Part shown: in pieces, positions 1 through 12,300 of the stretch
How positions within the stretch are numbered: position 1 is the first letter of the stretch
Layout of the letters: each line of letters opens with the position of its first letter
Origin: Lichtheimia corymbifera B2541
Taxonomy: Eukaryota; Mucoromycota; Mucoromycetes; Mucorales; Lichtheimiaceae
Length of the DNA stretch: 64,000 bases
Direction: 5' to 3'
Assembly (NCBI GenBank): GCA_000697475.1
Contig: JNEU01000833.1
Span: 57,333-121,332 of the forward strand
Notes under the pieces: model-generated
The model's database searches: none
What the model was told of the DNA's origin: nothing
The model's input: the letters and a program-made list of their open reading frames with translations, nothing else
Made by a program: the position numbers and the translations under genes

Positions 1-1387
1 ATTACCGCTTGTTGGTGATAAAACCTCGTGTACGAGAGCCCACTTGATCATTTTCATCCACAGAGCCAGCAGGAGAAGGGATATATCCACCCACCATGTT
101 GGGAGCAAAGACAGGGATAGCACAAAGAACCAAACCAAAGGCACTCCAAGCATACTTGATCAAAAAGTCTTCAAACATGTTGTAGCTGATGCGGATCTTG
201 TAAATCGAGTTGATATGTTTGACCAGGCGTTGATAGGATTTGTTGAGAATTGAGTGTTCAAGATCACCGCCATTATAAAAGGCAACTTCTTCAGCATTGG
301 TGATAAGACGAGTGTGGGCACCTCGGAAATCGCCTTCCAGCTTGGCTTCCACAGCAGCCAATTTACCAAATGAAGGTGTCACTGCTCTCAATAACCGTGC
401 CGTGATAATATAGTTGACAGCAAGACCAATTGTTCCAGCAAAGCCGATCGATTTCATCAGTTGATAATTGAATATGACGGTGTCCAGTAATGGTTTGGCG
501 AGATTGGAGTATAATGACGCTAATGTATCGCAAAACTTTGCAAGATCGGTGGTGATGAACCTAATAAAGTTGATAGTGATATGTGAATAAGATGATCAAT
601 GGATGGGTGATATATATAGAGCACTTACTGATCAGCTCCTTGGATACGGCCATCAAGGTTAAGAGCTTTATAGAATGTTTTCTCGTCATTGTCCAAGTAC
701 AAGTCATGCACATATCTTGTTAGTCGGGTGCGGAAGCCGATTGATAACTTGGATTGCAGGTACCGGATCTTTAAAAGAGATTGAGAATCAATAACCGACG
801 CTGTTATCCCATCCAGTCATATTACCATGCTGTTTGTGTAGGTTGCAGGAATAGCGATTGCAAACCAATATGCGAGGCCTGTCAAGAACCGTTTGCCTCG
901 GCCACCCACCTATCCCATTCATTAGATTCCTATCCTCATCTTTGAATGTTATCCTTCTCTCTCTCACCAAATCTCGGACAATCCGACCATCGATTCTTGC
1001 CACGACCACACTCAAATATGTACGCAAAATGAGAAATGCCGAGTGCAACACGAGTAATAAGGCTTCCTTGGTGTACCAATTTGGGAATAGAATGGTTGCA
1101 ATGGCTCGCAGCTGTCGAAAGAATTCATCATTGACACCCACTTTTTTGAGCGTATCTGTCACAGGGAAAAGATGTCTGTGCTTGTCAAAAGTGGACGTTG
1201 GTGTCTCTTGAAACAGTGTTTTTTTGGTGGTTGATAAAAGATCGGCAGACGATGCCTTGTGCGATTGTAAACGTGTGCGATGGAATGCAAAAGCTGCTGT
1301 CGCCGCTGCTAATGACGAGTACAGAAACCAGTTGCCCTTGGACTGAATCCACAAACGCTCATTGAGAGGTTGAGACAAGAGGGGCAT
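1..1387 (-). CDS. Peroxisomal ABC half-transporter (ABCD/PXA family), N-terminal part, cut by window edge
   Basis: This is the transmembrane half of an ALD/PXA-type importer that carries very-long-chain fatty acyl-CoA into peroxisomes. Exon 1 runs 1387-968 and joins exon 2 at 909 in phase 0. It reads through family-typical stretches: [46 protein letters not shown], then [20 protein letters not shown] and [20 protein letters not shown]. The [13 protein letters not shown] loop, followed by KFCDTL and [10 protein letters not shown], is diagnostic of ABCD proteins. The EAA-like stretch AEVAFYNGG is present near 290. The start at 1387 is the first ATG in the conserved frame and follows a GA tract. 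The nucleotide-binding domain lies outside the window. PXA1-like and PXA2-like paralogues cannot be separated from this part. Confidence 0.9.
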
Positions 1388-1412
1388 AATGGGTTGAAGA
1401 GAGGGAGCGAGG

Positions 1413-1432
1413 GAGAGAGAGAGAGAGAGAGA
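1413..1432. repeat. (GA)n microsatellite in the ABCD leader
   Basis: About ten uninterrupted GA dinucleotides lie just upstream of the ABCD start codon, probably in the 5' leader or promoter. Similar CT/GA tracts precede several other genes in the window. Confidence 0.9.
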
Positions 1433-3744
1433 AAGAGTGCGGATAAAGAAAAGACAAAGAGAAAAAGGAAGACAACTACACACGACAAACTTCACATGGC
1501 CAAAACGATCATTGAATTTTCACATGTCTGCTACAATGACCTCATCGATCACATACACAAATATTAGATAAGAACCCTCTTCTCCACATTATACGGGACA
1601 TGGTAATAAACCATGCTGTCTATATAGTTGATAGAAGGGACTGGACTATTGGAGGGAGATATATAAAAAGAGTTTCTTTGGATGGGTTTATGATGGACAA
1701 TGCATTGAGTCACCACATTCCAAGTATTTCATCCAGCTGTGGTTGTAGCAAAAAGCGGGGGAGAGCAACACAAACAAAATCATTGTTACACAAATGAAGG
1801 TACAGCTCTTTGCCTTTGTGTCATGTGTGGATGAAGTAATAGGACGGAAGCTGTGCATGATACCGGTATTGAACCCCCCACTTATCTCGATATGTTGTCG
1901 GCATTAGCCATCAATATTAAGTCAATGAGTACATCCTTTATGCTGATTCCTTTTCATTCAATCGAGTACCAAAAGCGGGTGGGATGGCAGATGATGACAC
2001 AATGACCCCAATGTATGGGTATATAAAAACGGACCACAACATAGCATGCTCATTTGGGTCATCGATACTTGAGCAGCATACCGCATCTATGATATCGTAT
2101 GCGGGAAAGGGCTTTGGCACGATCACCTATGGCAACGGTTGAGTGTCTACTATTGAGACGTCGAAGGATCATACTGCGTACGTCCCTCACTTTGGCCATT
2201 GTTGGATTCTTTGTTATCGTGTACCTTAGTGGCATCGACTTTCAAGGTTTGATTCAATGACTACATTAGGTTTCCATGTAAAAGAATTGCCTTTCTCCTT
2301 ATGAGGATGTCTTCTTTATAAAAAACAATAGACACGAAAATGTCGTCTGATACTGCTCCCTGATTATAATTGGATGATATATGAGAACGAACAAAACACA
2401 CGTGACATGGGAAGGTGTGGTGTGTGCATAACTGCAGAGCTCGTTGATTGCATTATTTATAGGTAATGAGATATTGATGCAGGTATGCATGAATCCGTCA
2501 ACAGTGGCAGCAGGGCGTGGAAGAATACCAACCCGTGATTGGTGGAAGAACAGCAGGAGCACAAGTGCCAAGAGCCTGTGTACTAGCTGCATTGATCAAC
2601 AATGATGAGGATAATGATGATGAAGGAACAACCATTTATTCAAAAGGATTTGTGTTGCCATCCTGGGCACGTTTTTCACGTCGATACAATTGATGGGCTA
2701 TCCAGGCCTTCTTCAATGAACCAAATATGTACAAAAATTGATGATGATGGTTACGTTTCATATCACAGCACGCCGCGGTGCACCGTGGTAGTGAAGAAGA
2801 GGTGCATTGATTATCCTCTGAAATCGTATGCTCGGAAAGAAATGTACATGTACTGTCTTGGAGTAGCTGGTAGTTTGTTGATGACGGTGATGATCTCCAA
2901 GTAAGCATGCCCAGAAAAAGGAAACGGGAAAAGAAGAAAAAGTATCATCGGTGGATCCCCCCTATTCTTATATACTGCAATCATGGCTTTTCCCGCCTCT
3001 ACAGCGATGTGAATAGTAAATGTAAATAAAACGTGGTGACACGCGCTAACCATGCGTATATGTGTATAATCCTACATCGATAGCGTGTGAACGATTGCAA
3101 AATGCAGTTGATGACATGTTCCAATGACTCCAATGGATTGACGCACAGAATGCAATTCTGGAACCAGAAGAGATGATGACCCAAGGTTCCCAATCATCGC
3201 CACGAGAGGAATGTAGTAAAAACGGTGTACACAAATCGGAACACGGAAGGCGGAAAAAAAGACAAGTACACCATCCAATTAAGCCGCTTGTATGCATCAA
3301 GTTGATCAGGTTGTTTATATCCCAGAAAAGATATGGAAGGTTGTATTATAGAGCCATGCCTAAAACATGTACATGTAGAATGGCAGGTATCAGTACCGCA
3401 TACCTGTCGTCGTTAGTACTTACACAATAAATGAAGATTTTAAGGGGCGTGCTCAGATTACAACAAAAGGCAAGTCGTTGAAACAACAACAGCAGCAATG
3501 ATCATCTCTTTCATCCTTTCAATTATGCTCTGATATATTATTGTTATTAATGTGCAGTTTGGCGTGAGAAGATATGTAATGATATGGGATGGGATGGGAG
3601 GAGTCGAATAACTATGCGTCTTTGAAAACCAACAAGGCCTTGCAAGTGAGAGAGAGAGAAAATGTTTGGCTCAACCTTATTCCAACATACTTCCGGTTTT
3701 TCTAATCCAAGCAATTAGGTTTGGTCATTACTCTTTGAACTATA
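1433..3744. other. Long region without a confirmed gene
   Basis: About 2.3 kb lies between the divergent-facing 5' end of the ABCD gene and the 3' end of the kinesin gene. No complete gene could be assembled on either strand. It holds scattered AT-rich stretches, a TATA-like run near 2020 and two short coding-like segments on the plus strand (2129-2260 and about 2508-2697), reported separately. A minus-strand open stretch ending at 2636 (reading ...RREKRAQDGNTNPFE stop) overlaps the second segment and is equally unproven. Confidence 0.5.
2129..2260 (+). CDS. Possible signal-anchor exon or small membrane ORF (doubtful)
   Basis: An ATG at 2129 opens 43 codons. The product would have a basic cluster (LLLRRRRIILR) directly before a hydrophobic segment (LTLAIVGFFVIVYL), the layout of a type II signal anchor as in Golgi glycosyltransferases. 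About 250 bp downstream, a second open segment (about 2508-2697) reads EEYQPVIGGRTAGAQVPRAC and then an acidic run. I could not find a donor and acceptor with matching phase that join them. It may be a decayed gene, a real small ORF or chance. Confidence 0.2.
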   Translation: MATVECLLLRRRRIILRTSLTLAIVGFFVIVYLSGIDFQGLIQ

Positions 3745-6700
3745 TCATTCACCAATATGGGATAAATACCTTCGACGTCGTGCTAAAGGCTCTTGATTTG
3801 AGGACGAGTCACCACTATACTCATCGTCACTGGAATCAGGCATGGGTAGCGATGGGGCTTCTAAAACAGGGCTAAGTTCTCCCGATGAATCGTGACATGC
3901 AGCCGAATTCTATTATGCAACAAATAGATGAGTGAAAGGATGGCAAATGCTTTTGTGTAACAATCACCTCCTCATCGAGCGCTGTGGACTTGTTGGCGAC
4001 CCCTTTGCCTCGCTGAGTCGTCATGGTTGCTCCAAAATCAAGCGACTCTTTTTCAAGAATGTTGGAAGTCGATATTAAGGATGGGACATCATTTTCCAGG
4101 TCTTTGGTCTTTTTAAAAGCTTCCTTGAGACGACGATGGCCTTCTTGCATTGTCTATCCATATAGCCATGTCAACATCCATTGCATATCCTACCACAGCT
4201 TTTCGCTTACCTTGACACGGTTCTTGAGTTTGGAATTTTCATGTTGAAGCGTTTCCAAGGCAACTCGCATGTCAGAAATTAAATCTTCTTCCTTGCCAGC
4301 ATCCACACTAACAAGTACAGTGCGATACGTATTCCGTGTATTGGATGTGTGGCGATGTTTGGTATGATGAGCATTGCGGCGTTGTTGTTGTTGTTTAGGA
4401 GTAGGCGGTGGGGGTGGTGCAAGTACATTGATCGACAATTGGGCAAAACGCTTGAATAGTTTTTTGGAACGGTCCTGAATGTTGTCGGGATCCTTTTCAA
4501 ATTGTTGTTGAGCAATCAACTTCAAAAGGCGACCCATATTGGTTTCCTATAGTTGTATATTGGTTGGTTAATCCTGGAGATCGACATTGACAGGTTGATG
4601 TTGAGAATAACTTGCCTTGACAAGCTCGAATGTTACATCTTCAAACTCCTCCACCTGCTTCAGGATTGCACTTGTGTCATCGGCATACTGGAAGAAAAAG
4701 AGAATTAGATTGGATATCGCATATCGCAAATAGAACATACTTCATTTCCACCCTTAAAGACACTGCGGCGTAATCGTTTTCGCAAATCCAAAAGCTTCTG
4801 GAACCTGGGATCAGGATTGGATGCTTGTTGGGCTGCATCGGATGATTGAGTTGATACGTCTTCTTCCACTCCTTCCATTGGCACGCTTTTGGGCTTCTCT
4901 TCCTCCTCCTTGTCGTTGCGTAATTGTTGTAATAACTGTCGATTATGTTCCTGTTCGCGTCGCTTGTCGTTTTCCAGCTCTGTGATCTGTTCAGATTCCC
5001 AAAAGTTAGAACCATCCAGAAGCTGCATCCATACAACATATTACCTTATCCAGCAAGCTATTCTTAGTAGCCTCATGATCTCGCATGACGGCACGCAACC
5101 GATCAATCTCAACCGTGAGGTTTTCTTGTCTCTGCCGCAACTATGTGTGATACAAACAAATAAGTAATCTCAAACAACACTGTATGCCCAAAGTAACTGC
5201 ACTCACATCAGCCAATACACTTTCACGCATCGGATCTAATTCCAGGGCAAATTAAGTCACTTGATTGCGCACATGTCCCTTTGCTCATTGTTGCCTACCA
5301 CTGCCATCATCGTCTTTCATGCGCTCCAGCTGCTCTTGTAGTTGCGACTGATTGAGATCGTTCTACACACCACACATAATTTGATCAGACTACTGATGAA
5401 AGCATGAGCCATCCACCCTATTCCTAACAAACCTTGTTTTGTAAAGCGGTCATGTAGATATCTTCCATTTTGCGAAGCTCATTTTCCATCTCCACTGATA
5501 CTTGCTGCCTTACAGTAGATTCAATCGTAGCACAGCGTGATTCAGCCTCAATCCACTACTCTCGTAGATTAGTCTGCTGTATCAAGCTAATATAGCTCGT
5601 AACTTACTTTGCTTCGCAGTTCTTCTAATTGGCCGATCAAATTGTCCACAAAAGGATCCTGTTCTTCGTCGTCGTCATCGTCGTCATCATCATCAGTGGA
5701 GGATTCTGGAGCAACATCATCCAGTAACATAGAATCATTTCCAGTATCTATACGAGGCATGCGTCAGCAATTGCTCAAACCATGTCACTATAAGGTACCT
5801 ACATCGAGTGTACTGCTTTTGCATTTCTCCGCTCTGCGTACGAAGTCGTTTAACTAGAAATGTTCATGTCAGTGATTGATCATCGTTATTGAAGACGATA
5901 GTAAATCCATACCTGCCCCAGAGATATTGTGTAAATCGAGCTTGGGATGGATACGTCTCCATGTTGCCACATTTTTAGCCACGGCTGCAAACTTCATGAC
6001 ATGGCTGTTCTCATCAAACCCGGTATCAAATGGATTCACGTTGACCACCATAACCTAAGTAAACCCATTAGCTTTGGTACGTCCATGTTGAAATATGTTG
6101 TGCTTACCGCTTTGCCATCGCCCTCAAATGAGCTTTTGAAGAGTTCGGTCAACTTGCTATGCCGGAATGGTACAATAGCTTGACGCTAATCGTTCTCATG
6201 ATGAGATAAATCCTTCTTTATCCAATTTACACAAACCTTGCCCATATCTGCTTTAAGCTGATTCAAGCGTAAAGTCTCCATACACTGCCCCAGGACCATG
6301 AGAGATTTGTTGATGTTGCCTGCTTCCTTAAGCCGTTGTCCTGAAGCATAGCATAAACATGTCAAGCTTCCGAACATCTGTCACCCACTATAACGATCTT
6401 ACCCGAATTAAATGTGTTTCGATGACGTTCAGAGCCTGCCAAGTCAACAATTGACATTCTGGATACCGAGGCGTACGATGGGTCCTAGATACGCATTGGT
6501 ATTACAACTTGGATCCACAATTCCTCAAGTGCAGTATTCTTACCTCAATGACATAGTCCTCATCATCAATGGGAGCTCGTACAATGTTGATGGTAAAGAT
6601 GCTGTGGCTGCGGCTGCTGGTATGGTTCAATAATGTTGAATAAACAGCCCGGTTCTTTTGGCTCTGTTCCATCAAGGCATACGCTTCCTATATTGCTGTT

Positions 6701-8071
6701 CTTTAAGTACAAATCACAGCGAGACGTCCCAATCACCAAATCATTATACCTCGATCGATTGTACTTTGACTTGCTTCAAACCGGCAATATACTTGTGTCC
6801 ACTTCGGAATTCATATTTGAGAGGAAGCTGTCGACGCTTGAGGTGTCTATCTGGCGGTACCAATAGATCATAGATTTTCTCGGTATAGATCTCAGCAAAG
6901 GATAGCCAGATGCCGTATTCATACTTTTGGTTGATGTCAATAGCTACCGAAATGCCAATATTAGTAACAAAAGGGAGTCAAGTGGGATCCAAGCATCTTC
7001 CTACCTGTTTGATCATGCATAGTAGGTTGTGATCCATTCCAGAGATTGGATTGCTAGAATTTCTATCAGTATCATGTGCTAAATGCGTCTATTCAAATTA
7101 CCTACCATGCCTTTTGACGCGAATCCTTCCGTTGTACTTTGCATGATTTGATCCAACATATCTCGATTCTCCTCAGCCGGGTCGTGATAGGTTTGAACAA
7201 GGCTGTGCATTGTCGGCTTAAGCTATATGTATACCGCCAAGCAAGTCAATCACTCTTGTCCGATGTTCATCACCATCAAACCAACATACCTTGGATTCAC
7301 TCAAGTATCCTTGCACGCTATTGAAAATGACATCCAATGTCCGTGGTACCAATCCAAGCTCTTCCTTTGTTCCCATGACGGTGTATGTTTTGCCTGAATT
7401 GGTGACACCATATGCAAACACAAGCGCATTCTCTCCTTTGAGCACGTCTTCAACCAGCGGTAATGTCGTCTTGTCAAAGAAATCCTTTTGCTTGACATCC
7501 TCAGTGAAGATTTTGCTGAACTTGTATCGCTCTGGGGCTCGATTGCGTGTACGATAAGCATTGGAATCCTTTTGCAGATACAGCAAACAATCAATATCTC
7601 AAAGCATCAACCATTCCATGAACCGCTTACTGATGGTGGTGTCATCGAAACCTCGATATCATCCACGACTTTCAAATAAGGACGATCCTCCTCGTGATAC
7701 ATGGAGGGTGGAGGACGGATCCTCAAATAAGCCTATACATCATTGATATAAGCTTTTGATGCAGGTGCTACCGTATGTATGCTGCAACTAGATACCTTAA
7801 TAGGTTCCTTTTCAGGATTGTAAGCAACAAAGTTGTTGTCATTGCGTTTGCCCAGTACTAATTGTCGTTGCTGCTGATGTTGCTGTTGTTGTTCTTTTAC
7901 TAAAGCAGTAAAATCGGGGGGTGTCGGTCGTTGCATTGTGCCTGGATTGAAGAATGATCGGCCGGAAGGTGTTCTCGTGGGTGTGTGTCGCTGGGGAGTA
8001 CGTTGAGGAGTCCTAGATTCGTACATTGCTACTCGTGTTGGAGTCTCGCTCCCTTCGTCGCGACGTGACAT
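3745..8071 (-). CDS. Kinesin-6 family motor protein (KIF20/MKLP2-like)
   Basis: A microtubule motor spread over many short exons. The N-terminus (ATG at 8071) is a Thr/Pro/Arg-rich extension with Gln runs. The motor domain shows the P-loop GVTNSGKTYTVMG near 7400, with the Asn seen in KIF20-type kinesin-6. Switch I reads NHTSSRSHSIFTIN near 6600, and switch II reads VSRMSIVDLAGSERHRNTFN near 6450. The motor core ends with VMVVNVNPFDTGFDENSHV near 6030. The rest (about 5800-3750) is Glu/Lys/Gln-rich and probably coiled coil. The last exon was found by removing a 56-nt intron near 3920-3975. It encodes an acidic, Ser-rich tail ending ARRRRYLSHIGE, with the stop at 3745. Kinesin-6 proteins act in the anaphase spindle midzone and cytokinesis. 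The product is estimated at about 1,100 residues. Confidence 0.9.
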
Positions 8072-8504
8072 TTGTATATACAATAGAAAGAAAGAGGCAA
8101 CAGGAAAAGGAGGAGGAGTAAACGGTTGCTGCAAATGTGGATGTTACGCGAAGAATCAAAGCGCGTGAAACAGCGCGACATTAATCCCAGACCAATAAAT
8201 TCACTTTGAATGCTCGAGTATCCAATGTTATCATTAGTCCCTTTATCCCATGCATACCGTATCAATATATAAAGGTGGGTTATCCCGAACCTGTAACTGA
8301 TTAGAGCGGAGGATCCCTTCCATGTCAAGTCTTTTCAGCTGGGAGTAGAGAAGAACTGGAGATTAATGTAGACTGATGGCACCATAAATTACATCGATAA
8401 TTTGGGATTGCCCATCTCGAATTCAGTACTTGGTCAGAAGATCCTCTCTAGCACGCTGATCATCTTTGTTTTATTAAAGAGCCCTGCGATTGATTGTAAT
8501 TGGA
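8072..8504. other. Kinesin upstream region
   Basis: This gap holds the presumed promoter and 5' leader of the kinesin gene. It is AT-rich, with a TATATAAA-like run near 8265-8275. No gene is visible. The repeat array begins at about 8505. Confidence 0.5.
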
Positions 8505-9240
8505 GATACAGGCACATCTATATTTTACATATGCTGCAAAAACGTGATGCTATATGAAAGGTGCTCTTTGTTCACTGTCAAGGAGCCAGTGCCTAATAGA
8601 GTGAAAGATGCAGAGGGGCGTGTTTATATGATACATCTGATTGTGCAGAATTGGAACTCTCAATGTATGGTACTTTATAAACTATTCAGTAACAGCCATA
8701 AATTGGCAGCTAATATGCACTTTTTCTTATTCCCAGCTTTTGCCAAACCTATTTGATGGGAGCGATGCGCATGCTCCAAACATTCATCTCCATCATTCAA
8801 CTTTCTTGATCCGAGCTGATTTGGCTGAGTTACGCTTAAACAAAGAGACATCAGTTGAGGTAGATAGTGCATGCTGCATGTATGGGCTGATATGCTCTTT
8901 GTTGGAGCGTAACTCAGCCAATTCAGCTCGGATCAAGAAAGTTGAACGATGGAGATGAATGTCTGGAGCAGGAGCATCGTTCCCATCAAGTAGGTTTGGC
9001 AAAAGCTGGGAATAAGAAAAAGTGCATATTAGCTGCCAATGTATGCATTGGAAATGACGTTTGCGTACCTGCCATGCATTGTACCTGAAGTCTTGACTCT
9101 TTTAGCTCAGGTATACAAACACGCCTCTCTGCATATTTGGTTCTATTAGAGTCTAGCTACTTGACAATCATCAAACACCACTTTACATATGCCATGATTC
9201 TTATATCGTAGTAAAAACATAAAGGTGCCCATAACTAGAA
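8505..9240. repeat. Nested palindrome P1 (centre about 8871)
   Basis: The two halves are inverted copies about one shared centre. TTGGCAGC at 8703 pairs with GCTGCCAA ending at 9039, and CAGAGGGGCG at 8611 pairs with its inverted counterpart ending at 9131. Both pairs give a centre near 8871. The inner arms (8703-8850 and 8892-9039) are much better conserved than the outer arms, so a younger inverted-repeat insertion may sit inside an older palindrome. No ORF of known function is present. Confidence 0.85.
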
Positions 9241-11170
9241 ATTCTACAATGAAACGTGGGATCTTCAATCGAACAATATTGCTCGTCGGGGTGAAGCGCA
9301 CCTTGGGTGCAACTTTCACGATCCAGCTCGCCGATCTCAGAATCAGCCAATGTCACCACCAGCCTAGTCGAAAAAAAAAAAATTCAAGAGGTCGACCTAG
9401 TTCACTTTGGCTGGTGGTGACATTGCGAAATCTCGGAATGGCCACGACGATCGTGAAACTTGCACCCAAGGTGCGCTTCACCCCGACGAGCAACTTTGTT
9501 CGATTGAAGACCCCACGCTTCATTGTAAAGTTTAGAGATACAGGTATCTTTATGTTTTTTACATATGCTGTAACCATAATGCTATATGATAGGTGGTGTT
9601 TGTTCATTGTCAAGTAGCTTGGCCCTAATAGAGCGGAAGGTGCGCAGGGGCGTGCTTGTGCAACACAGCTCATTTGCATGATACTTCACAATGAACAACC
9701 ATCACTTGTCATATAGAATCATGGTTTCAGCATATGTAAAAACGTAAACCTGCGTGTATCTAGGATTGGCAAATTTAATCGTGAAACATGATTGACAAGG
9801 TGCGCTCAACCACGACGAGCTATATTGTTCTATGAAAGATCCGTGTTTCATTGTAAAGCTTAGAGATACAGGCACGTTTACGTTTTTGCATATGCCGTAA
9901 GCGTGATCCTATATTCTAGGTGGTGTTTCCATTGTGAAGAACCTTGACCCTGATAGACCAGAAGATACACAGGGGCGTGCTTGTGCAACACAGCTCATTT
10001 GCATGATATTTCACAATGAACAAACATATCTTGTCATAAAGCATCACGCTTACAGCATATGTAAAAACGTAAAGTACATTTATCTCTAAGCTTTACAATG
10101 AAGCCTGGGGTCTGTCATAGAACAATATTGCTCGTCGTTGTGGAGCGCACCTTTTCAATCATAATTTACGATCAAGCTTGCCAATCTTAGATGCAGGCAC
10201 TTTTATGCTTTTTCATATGCTGAAAACGTGATGCTATATGAAAGTGGTGTTTGTTCATTATGAAGTATCATGCAAATGAGCTGTGTTGCACAAGCACGCC
10301 CCTGTGTATCTTCTGGTCTATCAGGGTCAAGGTTCTTCACAATGGATAAACACCACCTAGCATATAGGATCACGCTTACGGCATATGCAAAAACGTAAAC
10401 GTGCCTGTATCTCTAAGCTTTACAATGAAACACGGATCTTTCATAGAACAATATTGCTCGTCGTGGTTGAGCGCACCTTGTCAATCATGTTTCACGATCA
10501 AGCTTGCCAATGCTAGATACAGGCACTTCTACGCTTTTACATATGCTGAAAGGGTGATGCTATATTACAAGTGGTGTTTGTTCATTGTGAAGTATCATGC
10601 AAATGAGCTGTGTTACCCATGCACGCCCCTGCGCACCTTCCGCTCTATTAGGGCCAAGCTACTTGACAATGAACAAACACCACCTATCATATAGCATTAT
10701 GGTTACAGCATATGTAAAAAACATAAAGATACCTGTATCTCTAAACTTTACAATGAAGCGTGGGGTCTTCAATCGAACAAAGTTGCTCGTCGGGGTGAAG
10801 CGCACCTTGGGTGCAAGTTTCACGATCAACCTCGGCGATCCTAGATTTCGCAATGTCACCACCAGCCAAAGTCGAAAAAAAAATTCGAGAGGTCGACTTC
10901 ATTCCACTTTGGCTGGTGGTGACATTGGGTGAATCTGAGAATGGCCACGACGATCGTAAAACTTTCACACAAGGTGCGCTTGACCCCGCCGAGCAATATT
11001 GTTCGATTGAAGACCCCGCGTTTCATTGTAGAATTTTTAGTTATGGGCATCTTTATGTTTTTACTATGCTGTAACCATAATGCTATATGAAAGGTGGTGT
11101 TTGTTCATTGTCAAGTAGGTAGACCCCGATAGAGCGGAAGATGCAGACGGACTTCTTTGTGCAACACAGC
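9110..11170. repeat. Giant palindrome P2, about 2.06 kb (centre about 10137)
   Basis: Several independent anchors give the same centre: 9211-9224 with 11051-11064, 9621-9644 with 10632-10655, and 9971 with 10303. Each pair sums to about 20,275. The arms are roughly 1 kb with about 100 bp of poorly paired spacer (about 10,085-10,190). Each arm contains a smaller palindrome of about 350 bp (9211-9570 and 10720-11064) whose half-sites flank a poly(A/T) loop. The left end overlaps P1. Short open frames inside are translations of the repeat on both strands and are not treated as genes. Confidence 0.88.
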
Positions 11171-11229
11171 TCATTTGCACGATTCTTTACATTGAATAAA
11201 CACCATCTACCATATAGCATCGCGCTTAT

Positions 11230-11595
11230 AGTATATGTAAAAACATAAAGGTGCCTGTATCTCTAAACTTTACAATGAAACGTAGGGTCTTCAATCGAAC
11301 AATATTGCTCGTCGGGGCGAAGCGCACCTTGGGTGCAAGTTTCACGATCGTTGTGGCCATTCTCAGATTCACCCAATGTCACCACCAGCCAAAGTGGAAT
11401 CAGGTCGACCTCTCGAATTTTTTTTTCGACTTTGGCTGGTGGTGACATAGCGAAATCTAGGATCGCCGAGGTTGATCGTGAAACTTGCACCCAAGGTGCG
11501 CTTCACTCCAACGAGCAACTTTGTTCTATGAAAGAGCCCACGTTTCATTGTAAAGTTTAGAGATAGAGCTACCTTTATGTTTTACATATGCTGTA
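11230..11595. repeat. Palindromic unit P3 (centre about 11412)
   Basis: This unit of about 360 bp has inverted arms: TCTAAACTTTACAATGAAAC on the left and its complement on the right, with GTGCGCTTC/GAAGCGCAC inside. The loop contains the same run of A/T beside a GTCGAC site as in P2. It is the reverse complement, loop included, of the unit at 10720-11064. Confidence 0.85.
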
Positions 11596-11639
11596 ACCAT
11601 AATTCTATATGATATGTGGCCTTTGTTCATTGTCGAATC

Positions 11640-11960
11640 GCCTCACTTATACTAGAACCAAAGATGCAGAAAGCACTCGTTTGTACAATTAAGCCGAGAG
11701 GGCGGGGCTTGCAGAATCAATCTTATTGGTGGAGATTGCATAATAGTTCCTGTCCCAATAGTAAGGTCCGCCTGTGATAGATCGTATGGAACCAATGGTA
11801 TGGTTTACAAGCCAAAATAATCAGTGCATCTGAGAGCATTTGTGTGAAAGAACGGCAGGGAGATAGTATTGCTTGCCTCAAGAGATCGTTACCCATAAGG
11901 TCATACATACAAAATAGCGCATGCTGCAAGAAGTTTAGATGCGTCAGCATATGGATGTAC
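11640..11960. repeat. Tail segment shared with repeat block II
   Basis: The segment following P3 resembles 60600-60860, for example in the stretch AGCCAAAAT(A/G)ATCA(G/A)TG near 11810 and 60788. In both places it follows a conserved CATTGTC boundary at the end of repeat sequence, so it looks like the outer end of a larger dispersed unit. Confidence 0.55.
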
Positions 11961-12300
11961 TCGTGTCATATTGTGTCAGAGCTCACTCTTTCTTAAACTC
12001 AATCACCTACTCTTACAATGGATCAAACTTTGGCTACAAGCATTATTGTTGGGTACCATTGCTAGGGATTTATTATCATTGAAAATGGAAATGTCTATTT
12101 AAACCTGTGTACAATCCTGCTGCCTATCGTCTATCAGCATATCAGCAAGGAAGCTTTAATGAATGTAATGTGATAAAAACAACAAAAGCGTCTCGATACA
12201 ATGTAGATTATTCACCTGCTTCCCGGTCTCCAAACTTCTATCCTGCCTTTCATTCCAGAAACTAGCCAAGTGGATCACATAATAGAATCGGTGGGCATCC

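Noticed and set aside
2636..2908. Minus-strand open frame ending RREKRAQDGNTNPFE
   Set aside because: The C-terminal part looks protein-like, but no upstream exon with compatible phase was found and a plus-strand frame overlaps it.
8701..9043. Classic DNA transposon with terminal inverted repeats
   Set aside because: The arms are strong, but there is no internal transposase and no target-site duplication could be recognised at the ends.
9353..11560. Several open frames of 60-130 codons with near-identical peptides on both strands
   Set aside because: They are translations of the palindromic repeat arms. The same DNA gives similar frames on both strands and in several copies, with no domain and no splice structure.
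8505..11595. CRISPR-like array
   Set aside because: The repeats are long, inverted and nested, with no short direct repeats separated by unique spacers. The genome is eukaryotic.
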